Of a stretch of DNA of 64,000 bases, positions 32,435 to 42,870 are shown one piece after another. Numbering within the stretch: position 1 is the stretch's first letter; every line of letters begins with the position of its first letter. The stretch is from Siphonodentalium dalli (Eukaryota; Mollusca; Scaphopoda; Gadilida; Siphonodentaliidae): contig CP136063.1 in assembly GCA_032622095.1 (NCBI GenBank), positions 74,563,980-74,627,979 on the forward strand, in the 5' to 3' direction. The position numbers and the translations under genes are program-made. The notes below the pieces were generated by a model. The model searched no databases. It saw only the letters and a list, made by a program, of their open reading frames with translations, and had not been told where the DNA came from.

Positions 32435-34729
32435 TCAGCGCCTAGCAGAATTTCGAAATTTCTTCATGAAGGAGTATGCGAACGGATTAACGGCCGAGTT
32501 CAAGCTAATGACTGCAGCAACTGCAACCATTTGATTGTTTGCCATATCTAAAATGGAAGCTAGCTGCAGGAATGATATAACGCAACTGGGAACCAGACAC
32601 AACGTGAGAATTAACACTATAGCTGTGAGTGTCTTCATAGAATCTCTGGATGAGGGTCTCAACAATGACCTCGGTTTCGTGTCACGTTCAGAAACGCACG
32701 TCTGTTTCGACGGCGAGTGTTCGAAATCATCTGGCAATGCCAAATATTCTTTAGCAAAGCATTGGCTTGACTTTTCGCTCAATCCATTGCGATGGTTAAC
32801 CCTATCGGTAAATCCTAGTTCTGTAGAATAACATTGTACTGAGCATTCTCGCAATTCATTGCAAGGTTCCACTCTGTCTGTAATACCGTTGGTCGTTGGC
32901 CAAACTGTGATGTCGCGGTTGTGTATGTGTGCATTTTCGGAGTGACACTGTGCCGTTGGTTCACTGTCAATACTATTTTCCGAAGCTTCGGCGATTTGGT
33001 ACATTGTAGCATCTGCGCAATTGCAGCTAACATAAGAACAATAATTAACAGAGGATTTAATTTCCAACTCCAACATAGAATCGATGGCCACTCCCACAGT
33101 AATAACATCGCTGTCATTTTGCCTCGTTCCTGTTCTGTATAGGTGTCCACTTCTGAGTTGAGCATTATCCCCAGTACATGACATTGCTTCTTTCTGTTTC
33201 GCCTTGTGGTCATGTGATTTGGAATCCTCCCATGTGCATGATGCCTCTTTCAGTTGCACCCTATGTTCGTGCGTGTTGGTACCCATATCGGTATCGTCGA
33301 ATTGATTTATGCAACAGCGTTGGTCGTTGCCAAGATAAGTCGATGGGTCTCGCGTCGTGTGTTTGTCCATTGGTTCTAGAATGAGTCCACCACCTTCGCT
33401 CCAATTTGGCGAGACGGTTAACGCCGACTGCGAGAACCTAGTTGCCACTTGCTCTATGTCAATAACATCCACAACAACCAAAGACCTTATGGATTCCACA
33501 CAACCGTAATCTATCGTTCTGATCTCTTGCGTGTAACGAGGGACGGGCCCGGAATCGCATGGATCGCGAGACCAGGCAATACGCCCTTGCTTTACAAACG
33601 AACTTTGACGTGAGGGCTCGGTTAACCCAGTAATAAGTTCGGCGTTAGTCATACATACGTTGTTTGTTGACCATGTTTCTCCATCACGTTTGAGCTCGTC
33701 CCCGACAGCGTATGGTCTCTCAAGTTGCGACCTTGTCCTTGTTCTAGTGTCAATGGTATTCCCCGAATAATCGTCGGCTTCGTATAGCATATCGACACCA
33801 CAAACACGGCTTCGGTCCACAAAGGATATTCTCGACGCACGTGTGGATGCAATATCTATGATAGCATCGACTTCATCTAAACCGACGTCCAATGCGGCAG
33901 CATTCTCGTTTGTAATTGTCCGTTCGTTTTCATCCATGTGTTTACCTTCACGTTCGTCAATTTCCCCACTACATGCAATTATCTCATTATCTCTTGTAGA
34001 CGGCCCAACTTGATTGTCTTTGTTAAGTTCATTGATAAGATTGTCTATTGCTATCTGCTCCTTCGTGCGTTTCCAAACATTCGTGCTTCTCTTCCACGAT
34101 GGGTTCGTAAGATATGTGAGCATTTTGGAATGTTGGTCCATCACATACATAAGGTAGATAAATGTTCCCAGTATCAGAATATACACAATGGACAAGTGCA
34201 TAGTCGTGAACATCCTGATCCAATGATTTGGAATGGAATTATAACATGACTCACGTTTCTCCGTGGTTGTCACGACAATGTATGGAACGACCTGCACTAC
34301 TGCTGAGAAAAACCAAATAACTACAACAGGTATGTAGGAGTTTCTTCCCTGGAATGACACTCTAACTCGCACTGGATATTTTATAGCTAAGATCCGCATT
34401 ACGCAGATGAAAAGAATGTGGTACGTTGACGAAATCGTTGAAGTACTGAGAAACACCGGGCTCATTTGGCACATGGCGGGAATATTTAGTGAGTAAGCCA
34501 GGAAACGAAACAAGGGTATGGACCCCAAACTAATTCCCACAAGAAGATCTGAGATGCTTAAGCTGGTGGTTAAACCAGAGTAGAAATCTTTGGCAAAATT
34601 CTTGTCAAGTGCCTTCACAGTGATGACGATGGAATTCAGTGCGATAATTACGATACCTGCGGTTGCTGGAAAAAAGGATTTCTCCGCTTGGAAATCCGGT
34701 AAATCAGCGATATTTGTCAAGTTATCCAT
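32435..34729 (-). CDS. Class A orphan GPCR with a very long third intracellular loop
   Basis: A 764-residue single-exon receptor. Membrane segments lie at about 22-42, 51-74, 90-112, 131-153, 172-196, 701-723 and 733-753. C87 and C162 form the likely TM3-ECL2 disulfide. TM2 has SISDLLVG as in amine/adenosine-type receptors, and TM7 has NPFAY (747-751). The DRY position reads MRI (111-113), lacking the acidic residue but keeping arginine. TM6 has CLVP. Loop 3 spans about 198-700, roughly 500 residues, acidic and S/T/N-rich, far longer than usual, while the C-tail is only about 10 residues. It is probably a plasma-membrane receptor with loop-based regulation; the ligand is unknown. It is unrelated in detail to the three-gene family at 1647, 18330 and 52214. 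No internal stops. Confidence 0.9.
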   Translation of the reverse strand: MDNLTNIADLPDFQAEKSFFPATAGIVIIALNSIVITVKALDKNFAKDFYSGLTTSLSISDLLVGISLGSIPLFRFLAYSLNIPAMCQMSPVFLSTSTISSTYHILFICVMRILAIKYPVRVRVSFQGRNSYIPVVVIWFFSAVVQVVPYIVVTTTEKRESCYNSIPNHWIRMFTTMHLSIVYILILGTFIYLMYVMDQHSKMLTYLTNPSWKRSTNVWKRTKEQIAIDNLINELNKDNQVGPSTRDNEIIACSGEIDEREGKHMDENERTITNENAAALDVGLDEVDAIIDIASTRASRISFVDRSRVCGVDMLYEADDYSGNTIDTRTRTRSQLERPYAVGDELKRDGETWSTNNVCMTNAELITGLTEPSRQSSFVKQGRIAWSRDPCDSGPVPRYTQEIRTIDYGCVESIRSLVVVDVIDIEQVATRFSQSALTVSPNWSEGGGLILEPMDKHTTRDPSTYLGNDQRCCINQFDDTDMGTNTHEHRVQLKEASCTWEDSKSHDHKAKQKEAMSCTGDNAQLRSGHLYRTGTRQNDSDVITVGVAIDSMLELEIKSSVNYCSYVSCNCADATMYQIAEASENSIDSEPTAQCHSENAHIHNRDITVWPTTNGITDRVEPCNELRECSVQCYSTELGFTDRVNHRNGLSEKSSQCFAKEYLALPDDFEHSPSKQTCVSERDTKPRSLLRPSSRDSMKTLTAIVLILTLCLVPSCVISFLQLASILDMANNQMVAVAAVISLNSAVNPFAYSFMKKFRNSARR

Positions 34730-35379
34730 GCGTCTGTGTGACTCGTCTGCGAGTCAGGTTGTTAATATGTTGAGTTTTTGAGTAACTAGTTTCTGTATCC
34801 AGAAAAAAACGCCACGATAACGACTAATCGAAATCAGCGCAACGGAATACCACTGCTTGCGTTACATATATATGTTTATGGAGACATAATCCCGACACCA
34901 CTACCCTCTGCCATGTTGTACAGAAGATCTGCTCATTTCTGGGCAAACAGAAGTTATATCTTGACATCTTCACATGATGGATCACAAACGGAACTGAGCG
35001 CCTCTGATGACTCGCTGATCATTCGCTATAGATGTTTACCCGCTGAGAATCCTAAGAATCAACAAACTCGTATTGGCTATGCAATATGATATGGGGTTCC
35101 TTCCCGTGACATTCATGAAACTTAATCTCAGCTTGACGGTATTGTAAAATTCTAATCAATACATGATGTCAATTTCATGGTGTTGTATTCATATGTTTAT
35201 GGCTATTGACTAGACTACCCCCTATATGTATATTCCTAGTCATGCGCACCCGTGTGCGTTATGGTATGCATAGATCAGCATTATGGTATGTGATGGTCAA
35301 TTTGGGATACTGGAGTTGCGTGTGCGTGGGGCGCTTTATGTGACAAATGTGTTTTAAGCCGTTTAACCTTTCGCTATAC
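34730..35379. other. Upstream flank of the 764-residue receptor
   Basis: No gene. The ATG at 34727-34729 is in the context GACGCATGG. No clear acceptor-like AG lies directly before it, unlike the other receptors, so this region may hold the promoter or 5' UTR. Confidence 0.4.
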
Positions 35380-35515
35380 GCGATATTTATGATTGGTATA
35401 AGAACAATATCTGTCTATTATATAATATTCTTTCTAATTAGGCGGTTTTAGCGGATGTGACTATTTTAATAGCTATACCCACCACGAAGGCCGTCCGTAT
35501 CTGTATAGATGATAA
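35380..35515 (-). mobile_element. MITE family A remnant
   Basis: Short decayed match to the 5' end of family A in reverse orientation (ATTGGTATAAGAACA, GGCGGTTTT, TACCCACC blocks as in 230-340). Both termini are lost. Confidence 0.7.
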
Positions 35516-35612
35516 GGTCGGTTATTATCATGCAGAGTTGTTACACGGTGACAGACGGACAACAGTGGGGGTTGATGAGAACCTATAGCTTGGGTCAAAA
35601 TCAGTTGTGAAT

Positions 35613-35870
35613 TTAGACCAAAACATGTTCGGATTGTTTGATTTTCCAACCAGTATTTACTGTGAAATTCCTCACTTCGTAATATATTTTACTGAAATGG
35701 CCATCAGTTGAAGAACATTTTGCAGCCATCATACATGCCAGTTTGGCAAACACGTTGGTACCAGTTGTTGGAAAATTCCACCACAGGGGGTGCACATTCA
35801 TGTACACGTTCCCGCACAGCGTCTGTTTCGAGGGGTGAGTGCAAGCGGAATTCGATGGTGGACACACCAT
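35613..35870 (-). CDS. Possible unidentified exon
   Basis: An 85-codon minus-strand frame with cysteines at about 3, 10, 19, 46 and 52, a WWNFP motif and a KIYYEVRNF stretch. Amino-acid use looks more protein-like than most chance frames here. On the minus strand CCTAG directly precedes the ATG, which could be a splice acceptor. I do not recognise the family. It may be a chance frame or an isolated exon. Confidence 0.25.
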   Translation of the reverse strand: MVCPPSNSACTHPSKQTLCGNVYMNVHPLWWNFPTTGTNVFAKLACMMAAKCSSTDGHFSKIYYEVRNFTVNTGWKIKQSEHVLV

Positions 35871-36400
35871 CTAGGAACGTCCCTGTTTATAGTATTAAGT
35901 ATCAAAACAAAAACTACAATGAAATTATTTCCAAATAACTAGTGAGACGCCGAAACGATCACAATGACCATACTAATAACACAGTCCTATGGCTCCATGC
36001 GAATTGTTTAATTGATGACGACATCAGCCTGAACATAAATTTGTCCCCAAAAAATGGGGAAATATCAGACTTTTGGTCTAAAAACAACTAATCTCACTCT
36101 AAATATATGTTAAACTATCAAAACAATGGGCAATGTACCGGAATAGCACCTATCGCTTGTCACGACCATTTGCACCCTACACGCGTGAATATATAGTTCC
36201 TATTAGCATAACATTACAAATATAGGTCAATAGACATCATGTATGTTGGTGAACACTTCGTGGTACATGCAAAACGCTGCACTGATGAATATGGTTAACT
36301 AATCATAAAGATTAATTGTACACACGAAATGTGAATTAATCACACCAAGACTTGTTATATATGTGTATATGGCGATTGTGAGCTTGAATGGAATGATTAG
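35871..36400. other. Intergenic, no gene seen
   Basis: AT-rich with no recognised feature. Confidence 0.4.
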
Positions 36401-37010
36401 TTTAGCTTTTCTGAATTTCGGATTATAAATGCACGGAATTCCATGGAGGGTAATATTTAGAAATGCTACAATTGTGTGAATAGCCGAGTATTATATATAA
36501 TCCGCTCATAGCATTACAGCTTGTTTTTTAACAAGGCTTTAATTCATAACGCACGAAGGGTCAAATGGGGAGGGGGTGTGTCAGAAAAGCCAATGTTATA
36601 ATATAACTATTTTAACTATCCACTTTTAAAATTCAGTTTAGCTTTTCTGAATTCCGGATTATAAACAGAACGTGTTGTTAGGAATGCACGGAATTCCATG
36701 GAAGGTAATCTTCAGAAAAGCTAAAATTGTGTGAATAGCCTAGCATTATATATGACCCGATCATAGCATTACAGCTTTTCTAAAAAGCACGCCTTTAACA
36801 AGGCATTAATTCATAACGCAAGAAGAGTCAAACTGGGAGAGGGGGCAGAAAAGCCAATGTGTGTAATATATAACTATTTGAACTATCCACTTTTGAAATT
36901 CAGTTTAGCTTTTCTGAATTCCGGATTATAAACAGGACATGTTTTAGGAATGTACGGAATTCCATGGAGGGTAATATTTAGAAAAGCTAAAATTGTATGA
37001 ATAGCCGAGT
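36401..37010 (+). repeat. Tandem repeat, ~235-268-bp unit, 2.4 copies
   Basis: Unit starts at about 36400, 36635 and 36903 (TTTAGCTTTTCTGAATT). Each unit holds a short inverted repeat of GCTTTTCTGAA-like and TCAGAAAAGC-like words, so units can fold. No coding content. Confidence 0.88.
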
Positions 37011-37246
37011 TGAGCTCTGCACGTGCCTGACTTCAGCAAGGACTATAGGCAGACGTATTAAGTGCACTATCACTACATATATAGAATATGGCCAACCTTA
37101 ACAAAATCAATCTTGTATTTAAAATATCAATATATCATAGGACGATATTGCCTGTATATACATTATGACTAGGTTTAAATTCTATGTCTTTCCGCTATGT
37201 AAGAAACTTACTTAAGTCAAGAAATCCGTAATCCCATGAAGTCAAT

Positions 37247-37322
37247 AATCCGATCGCCGAGTGGTCGAAGTCCTGGATCGCTCAGCCAAGACGCCTCACC
37301 ACGCCGGCGGTCGGAACATGAA
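37247..37322 (+). other. tRNA-like / SINE-head-like segment
   Basis: Contains a box A-like GCCGAGTGGTCGAAG and a box B-like GGTCGGAAC at plausible spacing, resembling a degraded leucine or serine tRNA-derived head. I could not fold a proper cloverleaf by eye. Confidence 0.3.
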
Positions 37323-37389
37323 TTTATATGATATATAGGTCTGTAGCCTTTTGTAGCGTATATACTCACATCTTGATGACAAAATCCTT

Positions 37390-38670
37390 TTGATGAATTT
37401 GAGTGGTTAGACGCGGTCGTTTGAAATACGATTGATCGACTGCATGGACATCAATATCCCAAGTTCATTTGGTTGACTGGCCGTAATCGCCTGAAATGAA
37501 TTCAGTCGGGTAAAATTAATCGTATTAAGTGAATTTGGTTGGATGGACTTGGTCGTCCTACGTGTATATTTAATTTGGCCGACTGCACATGCTCATCTGA
37601 AATTAACTTACATGTCTTGTGGAAAACCAATTATTTACAATAGGTTAGCTGGACTTACGCTCTTAATGTATTCAATGACGTTGGTTGGCTGAACTTGTTG
37701 AAGAGGCCACACCCTAGCTGTTTTGAAAGTAGATAACTGTCTAGCAAATAGTTCCGTTCGTGGACTAATAGGCTCATTTCGTCATTGTGAGGAACAGCAT
37801 ACGTAAACATAGTATAGTGACGTCAAACGGACATGGTATTACAAAACCCAGGTGTCTTCGATGTGGATAAAAGCATACCTGAACGTACCAGGACCCAAAC
37901 AGTAGAGAACTCACAATTGAACTCAGGAAAACAGGAATGCTCAGAAACAGAAACTACCTGTTTTGGGGTGCGGTGCAGTGCACACACCTGTTTGTGATAG
38001 CCTGTTCTCTACCATGCACAGTCTAGGCAAATGAGTATGACTTTTCCAGATACAATGGTACCATCAAATGACAAAATCCCTCCCGTGCATTGAAATGTAG
38101 TGAACAACGATGCCGCAAAGCGTTGAGTGTTGGATGTCTGCAGGAATGTGCGATGTAAGGACAACAAATGTACATACATTATTGCTCAAATACAATCACA
38201 GCGTCAACAGCGAACAAAATACTCAGCCTGTTCTATCGAAACCCCGCACATTATCTGCTTATAACACAACTTGTTTTAGGTAGATAATATACTTAGAATC
38301 GCTTCATTTTGAGTTGACAATGTGCTGAAAATGGGAGCGTTGTAGTCACATTATCGACTCATAATGAGTCGATTCGAGCAGAGTATGTGCGGAAAATGAC
38401 ACAACAAAGCCAACACACGACTTTCCAGGTGTACGCTCTTTGACATGTGTTTTCACTATGGCCCGCGCCATAAAACGAAATAACGGATATGACTCCATTA
38501 TCTGCTTATTTTATAATCAAATAACCACATTATGTACCTATTTCACTTTATATGTCGATTATATGCGTATTTGCGCAACGATATGTTGAAATACTAATTG
38601 CGGATTTTGTCCGGCTTGTGATTTAATGCAATTCCTCGTTAATAGATTGGACGCGGTCCGGTAAATAGTT
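37390..38670 (+). repeat. Composite dispersed repeat region
   Basis: Three parts in order: degenerate ~36-bp units (37390-37700) like those at 5636; the family also seen at 6702 and 55560 (37680-38140); and a module (38265-38580) shared with 49965-50300 and 50455-50765. The end (38590-38665) resembles 7133-7200, suggesting the module lies inside a larger element that is internally deleted near 7125. No coding capacity. Confidence 0.6.
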
Positions 38671-39753
38671 TCAAACTGACCGCGTAACTATATGAACTAT
38701 ATTTGTATACACCCCCCAATATTCTAATTCAAGAGGAAATTACATTCCCAAACCCCAACATGCACAAAATATTCAAGAATTTGCCATCAAGTATTTCTTT
38801 TCTAAGTTATATTGATCTTTTCAGGCAAATCTAACTCAACCCGTATTTCAAATTGTTGTGAACAGTTTACCTCATATTCTTGACGCAATATATTTTGCAT
38901 GTCTTTCTATCTCTTACCTGTATATGGCTGTCATTGTTATTGTTTCTCTCTGATACCAATCTTTCTCTTCGTTCTATGGCGTTTGGGGTAAAATCAAGTT
39001 AAATCCCAATTAAACAAGCGATAAACAAACAATCCAGCAGTCATTCAATTCGTGGTCGTTTATGTTAAACATTGTGTTGATGCCAGCATTCAGCCAATTA
39101 TCATAGATATATATCCCAGCAGAAACTCGGGTTGACAGAATAAGACTGAAAATTAGTCAGTGTGAATATTACCCGCAAGGAAATGACAACGGACTTCAGA
39201 ACAGGAATCTCACGTAATTGTGAGATTGGCGTACAACCAGTAAAAAGCATGCAAAGGTTACACGATTGAATACGCGAAAGCCATAGACGGGTGTTAAATA
39301 TAGAAATATGATGCCGTTAGGAGAGTGCAAATGGCATGTGCACTAATACAGGATGACCACCCTGTTCTAAATAAACACGCATGTGGGTATGTTGTTGTGA
39401 TGTTGCTCACCTTAATTAGCTTGAATTATTCTAGGAGGATACACTCGATTACGCAATCAAGACACAAATGAAAATAATGAAATACTGGAATTATCTTGAT
39501 CGTTCTGGTTCTCACAATTACAGATTACTTTAAACTGGGAATATTTCCACTTGACACCGAGCAAGATGATTTGAGATGGTTTTCTCATTAAAATTATTGT
39601 TCATATTTCATTCAATGGTATCCCTTTGTGTCATATTCTTGAGTAACAACAATAGACAATTCATATTCATTTGATGTCAAAAATTTGTTCTACACATTTA
39701 TATACTCATGTATGTATTGTTTTGCACACTGGACAGTATCTGATTAGTTCTGA
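38671..39753. other. Intergenic, no gene seen
   Basis: About 1.1 kb of AT-rich sequence with no recognised feature. Confidence 0.4.
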
Positions 39754-40130
39754 CCAACAAACCGGCCAAAACCGGCCAAATAAAGATTCAACAGCCTAAA
39801 ATATCTTCGGTCTGTCTCAATATAACCATACAAATATGGATATCATTGAAACCGGCTCCTTGACCACATTGTGATAGTTACAGTTAGCCCTGTGCCAATG
39901 CATTCTCTTATATATGCGAGTCGACCATAGGTCGCCTCGCATATATAAGAGAATGCATTGGCCTAAAAAAAATCTTTTTTTACCATTTTTTCTTACATTC
40001 TTTAACAATTTTATAATTTTTAATGTGTTAAGCCAATGCATTCTCTTATATATGCGAGGCGACCTATGGTCGACTCGCATATATAAGAGAATGCATTGGC
40101 ACAGGGCCCTTCTGTTGGGTAAAGGGTTAA
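39754..40130 (-). mobile_element. MITE family B, copy 3 (left terminus lost)
   Basis: The right end is a perfect GGGTAAAGGGTTAA. The left end begins inside the terminal repeat (CCAACAAACC), so TTAACCCTTTAC is missing. Both hairpins are intact. Its interior is nearly identical to the copies at 44827 and 20869. Confidence 0.9.
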
Positions 40131-40312
40131 CTCTTTCAGTGCCAGGCTTATTTTGTAGTTTTAGTGCCAGGGAATCTTATGTTTTTCATGGGCATCAAAA
40201 TTATTACTATGAATACTTGGTGATAGTTTTGAGTTATAATTGTCCCCTAATTGAGACAGCAAAATATGATATTAAAGGGAGTCTTTGGTTATAATGTCAT
40301 TACCGCAACATT

Positions 40313-40525
40313 TTAAAATTAGCACACTATTGTTTAAAATAGAATTACATGTCGTGTGTGTACGTACAAATAGCAAGTCGCTTATAAACAAGGCGCCTGT
40401 AGTATTACGTGATAGGTGACAAAATTAGCACACTGTTGTTTAAAATATAATTATACACCGTATCTGCGCGTACAAATAGCAAGTCTCTTATAAACAACGA
40501 GCCTGTAGCATCACGTGATAAGTGA
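40313..40525 (+). repeat. Tandem duplication of ~108 bp
   Basis: Two adjacent copies starting AAAATTAGCACACT and ending near ACGTGATAgGTGAC, with about 15 percent divergence. Confidence 0.9.
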
Positions 40526-40639
40526 CGTTAGAGGTACAATCTACCACAGACCCACAATCGCCAGAAAGCGGAATATCTCTGTTGTCGTTTTCCAGTCTAA
40601 TGATTAGATACACATGCATGGGTCAAATAATTCAGTTCA

Positions 40640-40990
40640 TCGTTGGTTTGGTTTATTGTCGTTTCAGTCATAGCATGAGGCTGTCAGATTTATGGTGAAG
40701 GAAATGCCACACAGAAGGTTAATTAAACGGGGATATCACTCAACTGCATGTAAAATCCACCAGAGACGGTGATGCAACTAACTACATGTAACTTATCCAA
40801 ATAGTGTTATGGTGGTCTGCGTCCCGAGTGTAACGGTTCATGTCACGTACGCTGTGGGCAACTGCAATTGAGCCGAAGTAGCACAGTTGGTTAAGAGACA
40901 CCCCGACTACCCCAGATACACAGTGGAATGGAAACTGCTACGCGAAAATTTCCGCTTGAGTTCAGATCAACCCAGAGTTGCAAACTGTTC
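40640..40990 (+). repeat. SINE-related sequence
   Basis: 40650-40715 resembles the conserved tail block of the SINE at 59252-59572 (TTTATTGTCG, GGAAATgCCaCAC). A separate tRNA-like head follows, with box A-like TAGCACAGTTGG (40879-40890) and box B-like GAGTTCAGATC (40958-40968). The relation of the two parts is unclear. Confidence 0.45.
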
Positions 40991-41818
40991 GTTAAATGGT
41001 GTCTAGACAGGCCACCCCGGGTGTGGGAATTCCCCTATCATAAACGCAGTGTTGAGGTCGGCGCCAGGGTGTCGCCGTCAGATTGAGTGCCGGTGTTGAT
41101 GGCTGTCTCGTGTACTACACCTAGGGACATATACATCCAGGAATTACGTGCACGTTAGTGAACTCTATACCGTCGATGACGTGTTTTGGTGGAGCTCGGG
41201 TCTGAAACGATTGACCACGAAACATCATCATTAAGACGACAGTAAATATTTGTGTAATTTATGTACCGAGGAAATGGCTAGCAGTATTGTATAGTTGTGC
41301 ATGCGCTAGTCTAAGTGAGAATAAAATAATGTTTACACGAAATCCAAACCAATCAACCGGCCGCCGACTAATTTAAATACAGTTTTACAGATTTGTTATA
41401 TTCGGTTCTTCATAAGTCCAGCCATATCTGAGTTTCGGTCGAATGTCATTATACCATTATATCGACATTATAATTCTGAATATTAAGATAATGATTGTTT
41501 TGTATCGAAACTGCGCGAAATTGTACACTAGTCTATGGGCCAGATCCACGAGTGGATACCAATTTCCCGGGCAAATTGGCACCTATATATATGTTGAAGG
41601 ACATTGCAATAGCATGTTCAAAATTTCATGATAGCATGCAGTTTCAAATTCTCAGCTTTTAATGAAAAACATGAGTTTGAAAAACACAATGACATTTTAC
41701 CTGTTGCTGCTTTCCGTATATGAAACGAGAGCGTCACGTGACGTGATGCATACACTGCAAAAAATAATTTCCTATAAACGCGTTTAATTAAAAACACCTG
41801 AGAGACACACTTATAAGA
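40991..41818. other. Intergenic, no gene seen
   Basis: No coding domain or clear repeat was recognised. Confidence 0.4.
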
Positions 41819-42125
41819 CATGTGGTCTGTTTTAGTAAAAACACACGTGTTTTATAATTAAAGCACCAGTGTTTATATAAAAACACGTCACAGTGTTTTA
41901 TAATAAGCACTCCATCCAATTATGAATAAACACCAGTGTTTATATAAAAACACGTCATAGTGTTTTAAAATCAACAATCTATCCGATTATGAATAAACAC
42001 TAGTGTTTATATTAAAACATGTCATAGCGTTTTATAATAAACACACGTGTTGATTTTCCAGACACACTTTATAAACACTATGACGTGTTTATTATTATGA
42101 AAATAAAACACCCGATGTGTTTATA
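41819..42125 (+). repeat. Tandem ~67-bp palindromic repeat
   Basis: Units starting GTGTTTATATAAAAACAC at about 41870, 41937 and 42004. The words AAACAC and GTGTTT make each unit self-complementary. A related, scattered patch lies at 44480-44600. Confidence 0.85.
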
Positions 42126-42504
42126 AATATTGTATTCTCAAAAACAAATTTCGGTACAATTCAACAAATTGTTCAACATCATCTTCAAAATGTTCATTGG
42201 TTAACTAGTGTTTCGATTGGTCGTCAATTTGATAAGAACACAAAATGTTCTTAAACTCATGGAACTAGGTTGTTTCGAACTAGTTGGATGTGATCCTCGT
42301 GCATGTGCATGCAAATAACTGGTCGACATTGAATGAATGTAGAATATTATATACATTTAGAATTAAAGATGGATTTGATAGCGGAGATTGAGATTTATTT
42401 TATATTTGACTATAATTATTATTAATTGTCATTTTTGAATCCACCTTGTTTCTTAACACTTTCTTGAAGGGAGCTGCGCTGTTGCAGCATTAAAGATCAT
42501 GTGC
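42126..42504. other. Intergenic, no gene seen
   Basis: No recognised feature. Confidence 0.4.
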
Positions 42505-42661
42505 CATTGATTCTCTTACTTATGCGAGTCTCTCACGGGGAGCATCGCATATATAAGATAATGCATTGGCTTACAAGATCAATATTGATTGGCCAATTGT
42601 ATTATCTTGTATATGCGAGGCTCTCTATGGGATACTCGCATATATAAGAGAATGCATTGGA
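42505..42661 (+). mobile_element. MITE family B relic (hairpins only)
   Basis: Two decayed hairpins based on ATTCTCTTA...TATGCGAG and its inverse, arranged as in family B but with altered centres (TCTCTCACGGGG, CTCTCTATGGGA). The terminal TTAACCC repeats are absent. It may be an older subfamily. Confidence 0.75.
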
Positions 42662-42734
42662 ATATGGTTTTCGCAAAACTTCAGGAATCTCCAGTCATGA
42701 AATTAGAGTAAAAACCATAAATGACTCAAATGTC

Positions 42735-42870
42735 GTATAATGGCACGAGTCTTTGGTTTCTTGTAAATCCATATTATAATATTTAAAGTCACGTGGTTTC
42801 TGATAAATCCATTGTGAGAATATTAAAAGTCACGTGGTTTCTTTTAATCCAATGCTGTGAATTAAAAAAT
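42735..42870 (+). repeat. Short tandem repeat, ~52-bp unit
   Basis: About two and a half units containing AAAGTCACGTGGTTTCT followed by ATAAATCCAT-like sequence. Confidence 0.75.

Noticed and set aside
32815-33213. 132-codon frame within the 764-residue receptor, and others overlapping it
   Set aside because: They are alternative frames of the long low-complexity third loop; no recognised domain.
37247-37322. Functional tRNA gene
   Set aside because: Box-like words are present, but I could not pair the stems into a cloverleaf; kept only as a low-confidence SINE-head-like segment.
39817-40294. Frames encoding MRVDHRSPRIYKRMHW on both strands
   Set aside because: They are read-through of the palindromic hairpins of MITE family B and recur wherever the MITE does.
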